A program made the position numbers and the translations under genes. From the NCBI GenBank assembly GCA_013001815.1, contig JABDLV010000214.1, forward strand, positions 1-39,825: 39,825 nucleotides of DNA. Direction: 5' to 3'. This DNA comes from Bacteroidia bacterium (lineage in GTDB: Bacteria > Bacteroidota > Bacteroidia > AKYH767-A > OLB10). The notes beneath the pieces were generated by a model. It did not search any database and was not told where the DNA came from. It saw only the letters and a program-made list of their open reading frames with translations. Shown one piece after another: positions 1 to 6,939 of the stretch. Every line of letters begins with the position of its first letter. Position 1 is the stretch's first letter.

Positions 1-148
1 CCCTGAATATGGCAAAAATCAAGTGAGGATAGCCTATGTGCTAAATAATGATGACCTCAAAAACGCTGTTAATTGCCTTGAAAAGGCCCTGGAAACGTAT
101 CCTGGAAGAACATTAAAGCAAAATAAATCGGGTTCCGTTACTGCTTAG
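1..148 (+). CDS. PLP-dependent aminotransferase class I/II, C-terminal end (partial)
   Basis: The reading frame open from base 2 encodes 48 residues and ends at a TAG stop (146-148); the 5' part lies outside the window. The fragment contains 'VRIAYVLNNDDLKNAV' followed by a helix ending 'ALETYPG'. This matches the usual C-terminus of fold-type I aspartate/tyrosine-type aminotransferases, where the VRIAY strand follows the substrate-carboxylate-binding arginine region. Substrate cannot be told from this piece. It is convergent with the NUDIX gene, and the two stop codons share the four bases TTAG. The fragment is too short for the ORF track. Family is fairly sure; specificity is unknown. Confidence 0.75.
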   Translation, partial: PEYGKNQVRIAYVLNNDDLKNAVNCLEKALETYPGRTLKQNKSGSVTA

Positions 149-762
149 GCCATTAAATAAAACTGAAGCAATTCTTTAAGGGACTCAAACATTTTTTCAT
201 CAGATTTTTTGAGTGCATCCTCTTTACTGTACCATCCGGCAATTTCAATTCCTTCTTCTAGCTGGGGAGTGAGTTCTACCTGTGTACTATGCATTTTATA
301 CCAGAATGTTTTTTTAAGCACCCACTTATTTTTTGTTTGATACATGTGATAACTTGAAGGTAACTTAGAAACAATTTGACAAGATTTTAATCCGCACTCT
401 TCTATTACCTCTCTTAACGCTCCCTCTTTTTTCCTTTCCCCTTTTTCTAATTTTCCTTTTGGTAAATCCCAATACTTATTTCTATAAATTAATAACAATT
501 CTTGCTTGTTATTTTCCACAATACCACCAGCTGCTTTTATGTACTTAAAATCTTTTTTAAACTGTTTAGAAACCTCTTTTTCAGAGTCGCAAAACAAATA
601 AAATTCCACAGGTCCATCTGCATCATTTAATTTATTTATAGCATTTAAAATTGTACGTTTATTAACAAAGAGCGCACTATTATCTTTTGTAATCCTAGAA
701 TCACCTGCCTTTTGCTTTGTTAATAAATAAAGCGGTCTATTATTGATAAAAACTTTATACAT
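145..762 (-). CDS. NUDIX hydrolase
   Basis: This encodes a 205-residue protein that probably hydrolyses a nucleoside diphosphate linked to another moiety. A complete NUDIX box is visible, GKLEKGERKKEGALREVIEECGL, which fits Gx5Ex7REUxEExGU and supplies the metal-binding glutamates. An N-terminal part of about 100 residues precedes it and has no motif I recognise. I start at MYKVFINN (762) rather than the track's 846, because the longer version would run well into pyrE on the other strand. The start lies only 13 bases from the divergent pyrE start. The substrate cannot be predicted. NUDIX genes of this type next to pyrE are common in Bacteroidota (general knowledge). Confidence 0.88.
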   Translation of the reverse strand: MYKVFINNRPLYLLTKQKAGDSRITKDNSALFVNKRTILNAINKLNDADGPVEFYLFCDSEKEVSKQFKKDFKYIKAAGGIVENNKQELLLIYRNKYWDLPKGKLEKGERKKEGALREVIEECGLKSCQIVSKLPSSYHMYQTKNKWVLKKTFWYKMHSTQVELTPQLEEGIEIAGWYSKEDALKKSDEKMFESLKELLQFYLMA

Positions 763-775
763 TAGCACTCCGATT

Positions 776-1429
776 ATGAATGAAGATGTTGCCGCTAAAG
801 TAGCCGAATTTTTATTACAAATTAAGGCTGTAAAATTAAATCCCAACCAACCTTACACTTGGGCCTCTGGATGGAAATCACCAATTTATTGTGATAACAG
901 AATTACTCTGTCTTATCCAAGCATTAGAACTTTTATAAGACAAGCATTTGCTAAAATGATAGAGGATCGTTTTGGTAAGCCGGATATTATTGCCGGTGTT
1001 GCAACTGCCGGAATTCCACAAGGTGTTTTGGTTGCTGAAGCACTTGCCTTACCATATTGTTATGTAAGACCAACCATGAAAGGGCACGGATTAAAAAACC
1101 AGGTAGAAGGTGAAATTAGCGAAGGTCAAAATGTTGTTATAATTGAAGATTTAATCTCTACCGGTAAAAGTTGTTTAGGAGTGGTTAGTGCACTGCGCAA
1201 AAGAAACTTATTTGTTAAGGGAGTGGCATCTATTTTTGATTATGGATTTGACGAATCTAATAAAGCGTTTAAAGAAGCCAAGTGCTCATATGCCAGCCTT
1301 ACGAATTATGATGTGTTAATTGAGCAGGCGCTGGAAGCCAACTATATTACCGAAGAAGAGCTGGGCCCATTATTGGCCTGGAAAAAAGACCCTGCAAACT
1401 GGGATTCTCCAAAAATTGAACAGGATTAA
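776..1429 (+). CDS. pyrE: Orotate phosphoribosyltransferase
   Basis: PyrE joins orotate to PRPP to make OMP, the fifth step of de novo pyrimidine synthesis in the cytosol. The 217-residue product is close to E. coli PyrE (213). The PRPP-binding signature is seen as VVIIEDLISTGKS in the middle of the protein. Upstream are 'WASGWKSPIYCDNR', the typical N-terminal orotate/PRPP loop region, and 'GVATAGIPQGVLVAEAL'. I chose the ATG at 776 (MNEDVAAKVAEFL) over the track start at 743, since homologues begin shortly before the 'AKVAEFLLQIKAV' helix. It is followed 15 bases later by an SRPBCC gene and is probably co-transcribed with it. Confidence 0.95.
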   Translation: MNEDVAAKVAEFLLQIKAVKLNPNQPYTWASGWKSPIYCDNRITLSYPSIRTFIRQAFAKMIEDRFGKPDIIAGVATAGIPQGVLVAEALALPYCYVRPTMKGHGLKNQVEGEISEGQNVVIIEDLISTGKSCLGVVSALRKRNLFVKGVASIFDYGFDESNKAFKEAKCSYASLTNYDVLIEQALEANYITEEELGPLLAWKKDPANWDSPKIEQD

Positions 1430-1444
1430 GCATTAAATTTTATT

Positions 1445-1852
1445 ATGGCTACTATAAAAAGTGACACAACTGACATACCCCAGTCGCCAAAACAAGTATT
1501 TGATTTTGTTGCCGACTTAAATAACCTGGAATCGTTGATGCCAAAAGAGGTAGAAGAGTGGAAATCAGATGTAGACTCTTGCGAGTTCACTTTAAAAGGT
1601 ATGGCAAGACTGGGCATGACAATTAAGGAAAGAAATGAAACAAGTTTAGTGCAATTAGAAAACACTGATGTTTCTCCTTTTCCGTTTACATTGAATTGCA
1701 ATATTGAATCAACAGATGATGACAATACAAGCAAAGTGAACATGGTGTTAGACGCGGAGTTAAATCCAATGTTGAGCATGCTGGCCACTAAACCACTCAC
1801 AAATTTTTTAAATATTCTAATTGAGAACTATAAAAAGCAGTGTACTGCTTAG
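1445..1852 (+). CDS. SRPBCC-family (START-like fold) protein
   Basis: This encodes a 135-residue soluble protein with the opening pattern of SRPBCC/polyketide-cyclase-like domains: 'DIPQSPKQVFDFVADLNNLESLMP' (a strand, then the helix that gates the cavity). It finishes with a long C-terminal helix, 'LTNFLNILIENYKKQ'. Such proteins bind small hydrophobic ligands or act as chaperones; the ligand is unknown. It starts 15 bases after pyrE, so it is probably in the same transcript. Its stop overlaps the stop of convergent birA by four bases (TTAG). The 124-aa minus-strand ORF over the same bases is a shadow. Confidence 0.8.
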   Translation: MATIKSDTTDIPQSPKQVFDFVADLNNLESLMPKEVEEWKSDVDSCEFTLKGMARLGMTIKERNETSLVQLENTDVSPFPFTLNCNIESTDDDNTSKVNMVLDAELNPMLSMLATKPLTNFLNILIENYKKQCTA

Positions 1853-2583
1853 TCAAATTTATATTCCAGCTCTTTATTACCACACTCAAATACCTTTCCT
1901 GACTTATCTTGTAGCACAATAGTGCCTGAATCTGTAACTTCTACAATACTGGCTTTTACTTTGCCTCCTTTAACAGCGTAAGCAAACTCTTCACCTTTTC
2001 TAAAGAGCAGTGCATTAAAGTTACTTAGCAATATTTTTTCCAAGCCTTCTTTTAATTGTTTGTAGCGATTGAGTAAACACTTTTGAAAAACCAGTGCACA
2101 TTGCTCTAAGTCAAATTCTCTATACGTTAAATTGTACAGGGACGTAGCAGCTGGTGAATATTTCTGGAATTTTACTTGATTAATATTTATGCCAATGCCA
2201 ATAATGGAATGTTCAATTTTATTTCCCTGAACCGTATTTTCAATTAAAATTCCTGCAATTTTTTCTGACCCTACCATTACATCATTTGGCCATTTTATTT
2301 TCACATCATCTGCCACGTGCAAGCATAAAAAATCTGCAACCGCCAATGCAGCTATTCTGTTTAAATAGTATTGTTTTTCAACAGCTAAAAATGATGGGAT
2401 TAGAACGATACTCATCAATAAATTCTTGCCTTTTCTGCTTTCCCAAACAGCCCCGAATTGGCCCTTGCCCTGAGTTTGAAAAGAAGCTCTTATTACAAAT
2501 CCTTCCTCCAATTTTGCTTTAGCAAGCATTTTTTTGGCCTCCTCATTGGTAGAATCTACTTCGCTAAAAAATTGTTCATTCAT
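1849..2583 (-). CDS. birA: Biotin--[acetyl-CoA-carboxylase] ligase, monofunctional
   Basis: BirA makes biotinyl-5'-AMP and transfers biotin to the lysine of biotin carboxyl carrier protein. The 244-residue product begins directly with the catalytic domain ('FFSEVDSTNEEAKKML'). It lacks the N-terminal winged-helix repressor domain of E. coli BirA (321 aa), so it is an enzyme only. Visible motifs are the biotin/AMP loop 'QTQGKGQFGAVWES' (a variant of GRGRxGRxW) and 'KWPNDVMV' with the catalytic-site lysine. 'KIAGILIE' follows, and a small C-terminal SH3-like domain ends near 'GTIVLQDKSGKVFECGNKEL'. It is transcribed divergently from rsfS and convergently with the SRPBCC gene. Confidence 0.94.
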   Translation of the reverse strand: MNEQFFSEVDSTNEEAKKMLAKAKLEEGFVIRASFQTQGKGQFGAVWESRKGKNLLMSIVLIPSFLAVEKQYYLNRIAALAVADFLCLHVADDVKIKWPNDVMVGSEKIAGILIENTVQGNKIEHSIIGIGININQVKFQKYSPAATSLYNLTYREFDLEQCALVFQKCLLNRYKQLKEGLEKILLSNFNALLFRKGEEFAYAVKGGKVKASIVEVTDSGTIVLQDKSGKVFECGNKELEYKFD

Positions 2584-2597
2584 AATTAAAAACTTTT

Positions 2598-2605
2598 CAA
2601 ATATA
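2598..2605 (-). promoter_or_regulatory. Candidate -7 element for birA
   Basis: The minus strand reads TATATTTG, a full match to the Bacteroidota primary-sigma -7 consensus TAnnTTTG, about 15 bases before the birA start. I see no TTG -33 element at normal spacing. It shares the 104-bp divergent region with the rsfS promoter. Confidence 0.5.
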
Positions 2606-2655
2606 AGCTCTTATTGGGCTTTTATTGATGTAAATTTTCTTTATTAAAGATTGTG

Positions 2656-2663
2656 TATTTTTG
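2656..2663 (+). promoter_or_regulatory. Candidate -7 element for the rsfS-ftsH-cdsA run
   Basis: TATTTTTG matches TAnnTTTG exactly and lies 24 bases before the rsfS ATG. The nearest upstream TTG is 28 bases away, too far for a good -33 box. It is the only clear promoter-like element before a run of five co-directional genes, so it may drive them all. Confidence 0.5.
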
Positions 2664-2687
2664 TAATATAAATTGAGAAGATAATCT

Positions 2688-3086
2688 ATGGTAAAAAACC
2701 TTCCTGCCGGTACTGTTAGTACCATTTCTAAAACACCCCAAAACCTCATCCAAAATATTATTCATGGTATTCAAGAAAAAAAGGGATACGACATTGTAAC
2801 TTTTGATTTAAGTAAAATTCAAAATTCCGTTTCGAGCAATTTTATTATTTGTCATGGAGACAACATCATTCAAGTAGATGCCATTGCGCAATCTGTAATG
2901 GATACCACTATAAAAGAAATGGGAGAAAAACCTGTATACAAAGAAGGATTAGAAAACAAAGAATGGATATTACTGGATTATATAGACGTAGTAGTACATA
3001 TATTCTTAAAAGATAAGCGAGAATATTATGGTATTGAAGATTTATGGGCCGATGCACAAATTCAGAAAATTGCCAGTAACTATTAG
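2688..3086 (+). CDS. rsfS: Ribosome silencing factor (RsfS/Iojap family)
   Basis: RsfS binds ribosomal protein uL14 on the 50S subunit and blocks subunit joining when nutrients are short. The 132-residue protein has the family core 'DIVTFDLSKIQNSVSSNFIICHGDNIIQVDAIAQSV' and the ending 'EWILLDYIDVVVHIFLKDKREYYGIEDLWADA', which is diagnostic. About 20 residues at the N-terminus extend beyond the core, so it is longer than E. coli RsfS (105 aa). It lies 44 bases upstream of ftsH; rsfS followed by ftsH is a recurrent order in Bacteroidota. Confidence 0.95.
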   Translation: MVKNLPAGTVSTISKTPQNLIQNIIHGIQEKKGYDIVTFDLSKIQNSVSSNFIICHGDNIIQVDAIAQSVMDTTIKEMGEKPVYKEGLENKEWILLDYIDVVVHIFLKDKREYYGIEDLWADAQIQKIASNY

Positions 3087-3130
3087 TATCTTTACACTTT
3101 ACCGATTACCTTAAAACACCTTAAACTTGC

Positions 3131-5206
3131 ATGTCAGAATCTAAGAATTCTAATAACTCTTCTAAACCCAATAAAGGTCTGTTTGGAAATAATGGAGACT
3201 CTCCTTTTAAGCCTAATTTTTATTGGCTTTATGCGGTTGTATTTATTGTTTTTATTGCCATCAACTTTTTAGATGTAGGAAATCAACCTAAAAAAACATC
3301 TCAGCATGAGTTTGAAAATACAATGCTGAAGCAAGGTGATGTAGAAAAAGTAATTATTGTACACCGAGAAAAAGCTGAAGTTTTTATAAAGGAGCATAAG
3401 CTAACAGAAAAAAGACATGATGAAGTAAGCGAAACCCCATTTACCAGTACTGTTAATAAAGGTCCACATTATGTTTTTGAAATTGGTGATGTAAGAACTT
3501 TTATAGAACAGTTTGAAAAAATACAAGCTAATCTTTCAGAGGAAAATAAAAGCATATTAGACTACGATAATAATCGAGGTGGAAACTGGGAAATGCTTTT
3601 AAGCTGGTTAATACCAATTGGTATTATTTTGTTTCTGTGGTTTTTTGTAATGCGAAGAATGAGTGGTGGTGGTGGTGGAAGTCAAATATTCAGCATAGGC
3701 AAATCAAAAGCTACGCTTTTTGATAAGGACATGCACGTAAACATTACGTTTAATGACATAGCAGGCTTAGAAGAAGCAAAAACAGAAATTAAAGAGATTG
3801 TTGACTTTTTAAAGAACCCTAAAAAATATACAGCACTTGGGGGAAAAATTCCAAGAGGAGCATTATTAGTAGGCCCTCCCGGAACCGGTAAAACCTTATT
3901 GGCAAAGGCAGTGGCAGGTGAAGCACAAACACCATTCTATTCATTGAGTGGTTCAGACTTTGTTGAGATGTTTGTTGGAGTTGGCGCATCAAGAGTACGT
4001 GACTTATTTAAGCAAGCAAAAGAAAAAGCACCAAGTATAATTTTTATTGATGAAATTGATGCCATTGGTAGAGCAAGAGGTAAATCACCAAGCTTTAGCA
4101 CCAATGATGAAAGAGAAAGCACACTTAACCAATTGCTAACAGAAATGGATGGCTTTGGAAGTAACACAGGTGTGATTATTTTGGCAGCTACCAACCGTGC
4201 TGATGTGTTGGACCGTGCTTTGTTGAGACCGGGCAGGTTCGACAGACAGATTTATGTAGAACTTCCGGATTTAAGAGAAAGAGAACAAATTTTTAAGGTA
4301 CATGCAAAACCATTGAAAGTGGATGACACTGTTGATTTGTCATTTCTTGCAAAACAAACGCCCGGTTTTTCCGGAGCAGACATTGCCAACCTTTGTAATG
4401 AAGCGGCTTTAATAGCAGCAAGAAGAAATAAGAAAACAATAGGAAAGCAAGATTTTCTTGATTCAGTTGATAGGATTATTGGCGGATTAGAAAAGAAAAA
4501 CAAAATCATATCACCTCATGAAAAGAAAGTAATTGCATACCACGAGTCTGGTCATGCTGCAGTGAGTTGGTTACTTAAGCACGCACATCCATTGGTAAAA
4601 GTTACTATTGTGCCAAGAGGAAATTCATTAGGCGCAGCGTGGTACTTACCGGAAGAAAGACAGCTTACAACCAAAGAACAAATTTTTGATGAGATGTGTG
4701 CCGCGTTAGGTGGTCGTGCTGCAGAAGAAATTATTTTTGGAACCATTTCTACAGGTGCACTGAGTGACTTAGAAAAAATTACAAAGCAAGCGTATGCATC
4801 GGTTACCATTTTCGGGCTGAATGAAAAACTAGGAAATATCAGTTACTATGATTCTTCGGGCAGTCAGGATTATAATTTCACCAAACCTTACAGTGAAAAA
4901 ACAGCTGAATTAATTGATGCTGAAGTAAAAAAATTGGTGGATGCAGCCTATGCCAAAACAAAAGAAATTTTAGAAGGCAATAAAGATAAACTGGACCAAT
5001 TGGCAAAAACGCTTCTAGAAAAGGAAGTGATTTTTAAAGAAGACCTAGAATCCATATTCGGTAAAAAAATAGGTGAAGAAGATGCTGCTGAATCTGCCGC
5101 TATTGTATCACCAACGCAAACCAATGGCAATGGTACGACAGAATCCAATGATAATACTAACGCCAGCCAAACACCAAAACCTGCGCCCGATACAGAAAGT
5201 AAATAG
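3131..5206 (+). CDS. ftsH: ATP-dependent zinc metalloprotease FtsH
   Basis: FtsH is a hexameric, inner-membrane AAA+ protease that degrades damaged membrane proteins and short-lived regulators. The 691-residue protein shows TM1 (about residues 31-46), a periplasmic domain and TM2 (about 156-174). It then has Walker A GPPGTGKT (248-255), Walker B IIFIDEID (303-310) and the second region of homology with 'ATNRADVLDRALLRPGRFDRQ'. The zinc site HESGH is at 471-475. The C-terminal ~40 residues are low complexity, rich in T, N, S and P, and probably disordered. It is longer than E. coli FtsH (644 aa) because of this tail and the polar N-terminus. All key residues are present. Confidence 0.98.
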   Translation: MSESKNSNNSSKPNKGLFGNNGDSPFKPNFYWLYAVVFIVFIAINFLDVGNQPKKTSQHEFENTMLKQGDVEKVIIVHREKAEVFIKEHKLTEKRHDEVSETPFTSTVNKGPHYVFEIGDVRTFIEQFEKIQANLSEENKSILDYDNNRGGNWEMLLSWLIPIGIILFLWFFVMRRMSGGGGGSQIFSIGKSKATLFDKDMHVNITFNDIAGLEEAKTEIKEIVDFLKNPKKYTALGGKIPRGALLVGPPGTGKTLLAKAVAGEAQTPFYSLSGSDFVEMFVGVGASRVRDLFKQAKEKAPSIIFIDEIDAIGRARGKSPSFSTNDERESTLNQLLTEMDGFGSNTGVIILAATNRADVLDRALLRPGRFDRQIYVELPDLREREQIFKVHAKPLKVDDTVDLSFLAKQTPGFSGADIANLCNEAALIAARRNKKTIGKQDFLDSVDRIIGGLEKKNKIISPHEKKVIAYHESGHAAVSWLLKHAHPLVKVTIVPRGNSLGAAWYLPEERQLTTKEQIFDEMCAALGGRAAEEIIFGTISTGALSDLEKITKQAYASVTIFGLNEKLGNISYYDSSGSQDYNFTKPYSEKTAELIDAEVKKLVDAAYAKTKEILEGNKDKLDQLAKTLLEKEVIFKEDLESIFGKKIGEEDAAESAAIVSPTQTNGNGTTESNDNTNASQTPKPAPDTESK

Positions 5207-5230
5207 TGCTTTTTACTATATTTACTTCTC

Positions 5231-5890
5231 ATGCAAGATCAATCTAACAGAGAAAAAGTTTTAAAGGCAATTCGTAATGGCTTGCTTGATAAAACCGAAG
5301 CACCTTTTCATGAAAACTATTTGCACAAGCAAGTTTTTAAAACGATTGAAGAGGATATTGATTTGCATTTTGCTACTCAATTTACTGCTGCGGGAGGAAA
5401 ATTTATATTCTGCCAAAACGAATTAGAGTTTGCAGAGAAACTGGTAGATTTAAGTCAACATAAGAATTGGAAACAGGTAATGTGCATTGAACCTGTTTTA
5501 AAAAGTTTTTTACAAGAGTGCGAAATTCCCTTTATTGACCAAACAGCTGAAATTGAAAAACCTGAAGTATTTGTTAGTTCTTGTGAAAGTTTAATTGCCA
5601 GACACGGAAGTATCCTTACTTCAAGTACGCAAATGATTGATGAATTATTATGGCAACAAGCAAAAGTGCACATTGTATTAGCATACAATAGACAAGTAGT
5701 AACGGATTATAAAGAAGCACTGAACATGGCACAATCAAATCACCCAACACAAAGGTCAGACCAATTTACCTTTATAAACGGGCCAGCCAAATGCCAGAAC
5801 TATGACCCTGCATTAGATTTAAAAGGGATAGGACCTGAAGAATTGTATTTATTTTTAATTGAATCTGAAAACCCCAATGAGCAAAAGTGA
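5231..5890 (+). CDS. LUD-domain protein (LutC/YkgG-like)
   Basis: This encodes a 219-residue protein of the LUD family (named for lactate utilization, LutC/YkgG). The pattern 'NREKVLKAIRNGLLDK' at the N-terminus, 'ARHGSILTSSTQ' in the middle and 'FINGPAKCQNYDPALDLKGIGPEELYLFLIE' at the end resembles LutC ('TGPSRTADIE...GVHGP'-type ending). True LutC works with LutA and LutB in lactate oxidation, but neither is in this window. Here the gene sits 24 bases after ftsH and overlaps the DUF2007 gene, which suggests a housekeeping or envelope-linked role rather than lactate use. Function is unknown; family membership is confident. Confidence 0.85.
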   Translation: MQDQSNREKVLKAIRNGLLDKTEAPFHENYLHKQVFKTIEEDIDLHFATQFTAAGGKFIFCQNELEFAEKLVDLSQHKNWKQVMCIEPVLKSFLQECEIPFIDQTAEIEKPEVFVSSCESLIARHGSILTSSTQMIDELLWQQAKVHIVLAYNRQVVTDYKEALNMAQSNHPTQRSDQFTFINGPAKCQNYDPALDLKGIGPEELYLFLIESENPNEQK

Positions 5891-6095
5891 TTTAGATAAT
5901 TGGACGTTAATTTATACTACCAGGCAGGCACATAAAATTGAAATAATAGTAGCTTTATTAAAAGAGAATGAAATCATTTCTGTTTCGGTAAATAAAAAAG
6001 ACTCAGCACACGCTCACTTGGGTGAAATAGAATTGTATGTTCATGTAAGAGATGAAATTTTTAGCAAACTAATTATAGAACAAAATAATTTGTGA
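5877..6095 (+). CDS. DUF2007-type putative signal-transducing protein
   Basis: This is a small 72-residue protein with the DUF2007 pattern: 'DNWTLIYTTRQAHKIEIIVALLKENEIISVSVNKKDSAHAHLGEIELYVHVRDEIFSKLII'. The fold is a short ferredoxin-like beta-alpha-beta unit, and the family has no proven function. I use ATG 5877 (MSKSDLDNW) rather than the track's TTG at 5859. It overlaps the end of the LUD gene by 14 bases and shares GTGA with the start of cdsA, so translation of the three is probably coupled. The close coupling with cdsA suggests a membrane-lipid or envelope link, which is an inference only. Confidence 0.75.
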   Translation: MSKSDLDNWTLIYTTRQAHKIEIIVALLKENEIISVSVNKKDSAHAHLGEIELYVHVRDEIFSKLIIEQNNL

Positions 6096-6760
6096 GTAAA
6101 TTAATTACCAGAACCTTAACCGGTTTTCTTTTTGTTGCACTCATTATTGCATCTGTTGTGTATGATGTGCCGCCACGCGTTATATTGTTCAATGTATTTG
6201 GCTTTATATGCTTATATGAATATTTTCAGTTAGTCAGAAAAATTTTTTCAAATAGTATTTTAAAAATAATTGCAAGTACTGCATTAGGAATTATTTACTG
6301 TATAATCCCATTTTACTTATTGAACGCAAGTGGAAATTTAATCTTTATTACACAGTATCAATATGAACTAATTCTTGGCTTCTTCATCATTCTATGGGCT
6401 TCTGACACTGGTGCATATTTAGTAGGTACTGCGATTGGCAAACATAAACTAGCACCTAAAATTTCTCCTAAAAAATCGATTGAAGGATTAGCTGGTGGAT
6501 TGCTAACAGCTTTGCTGGCAGCATTTATCTTCTCTAAATTTTATACCATACTCCGTTTGCAAGATTGGCTTATTGTATCAATGGTTATTGCCATACCTGG
6601 TGTATTTGGGGACTTGCTGGAGTCTTATTTAAAAAGAAAGGCAAATGTTAAAGATTCGGGTAATCTACTGCCGGGGCATGGTGGATTTTTAGACAGATTT
6701 GATGCTTTGCTTTTAGCCGCCCCATGCTATTTCTTCTACTTGAAATACGTAATTTGCTAA
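6092..6760 (+). CDS. cdsA: Phosphatidate cytidylyltransferase
   Basis: CdsA is an inner-membrane enzyme that turns phosphatidic acid and CTP into CDP-diacylglycerol, the precursor of all phospholipids. The C-terminal signature is complete: 'GDLLESYLKRKANVKDSGNLLPGHGGFLDRFDALL' (S-x-x-K-R-x4-K-D...HGG-x-x-D-R). Earlier, 'WASDTGAYLVGTAIGKHKLAPKISPKKSIEG' is the other conserved block, and several hydrophobic helices fill the rest. The start is a GTG whose last two bases form part of the DUF2007 stop (GTGA overlap). At 222 residues it is short compared with E. coli CdsA (285), through loss of N-terminal membrane segments, but the catalytic region is intact. Confidence 0.93.
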   Translation: MSKLITRTLTGFLFVALIIASVVYDVPPRVILFNVFGFICLYEYFQLVRKIFSNSILKIIASTALGIIYCIIPFYLLNASGNLIFITQYQYELILGFFIILWASDTGAYLVGTAIGKHKLAPKISPKKSIEGLAGGLLTALLAAFIFSKFYTILRLQDWLIVSMVIAIPGVFGDLLESYLKRKANVKDSGNLLPGHGGFLDRFDALLLAAPCYFFYLKYVIC

Positions 6761-6898
6761 TTCAGTTATAACTAATTGTTATTCAGTATTTTAATTTTTG
6801 TTGTTTTTCAGATATTTCCAATTTCATTTTCACTTTGTCATCTTGAAATCATTTCCAAAAAAAAGCTATTTAACTGAGCATTATTCGACTAGCATCCT

Positions 6899-6906
6899 TA
6901 TTTTTG
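6899..6906 (+). promoter_or_regulatory. Candidate -7 element for nhaD
   Basis: TATTTTTG is a full match to TAnnTTTG, with a leader of about 30 bases to the nhaD ATG. No clear -33 TTG is seen at 17-23 bases upstream. The rest of the 179-bp gap after cdsA holds only an AT-rich stretch and a short palindrome without a convincing terminator. Confidence 0.55.
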
Positions 6907-6939
6907 GCACGTTTTAAAGACAAAACCTCAGGATAGAAT

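Noticed and set aside
743-775. Upstream extension of pyrE to 743
   Set aside because: The extra residues MIKTLYISTPI have no counterpart in PyrE, and the extension overlaps the start of the divergent NUDIX gene.
763-846. Upstream extension of the NUDIX gene to 846
   Set aside because: It overlaps the pyrE coding start by 71 bases and adds a 28-residue segment unlike the family; MYKVFINN is the better start.
1426-1800. 124-aa minus-strand ORF opposite the SRPBCC gene
   Set aside because: The plus-strand frame has a coherent SRPBCC pattern and operon spacing to pyrE; the minus frame shows no motif and is a shadow.
6764-6773. Palindrome AGTTATAACT after cdsA as a terminator
   Set aside because: It has no loop and almost no GC pairs. 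The downstream T-rich stretch is interrupted, so a terminator cannot be supported.
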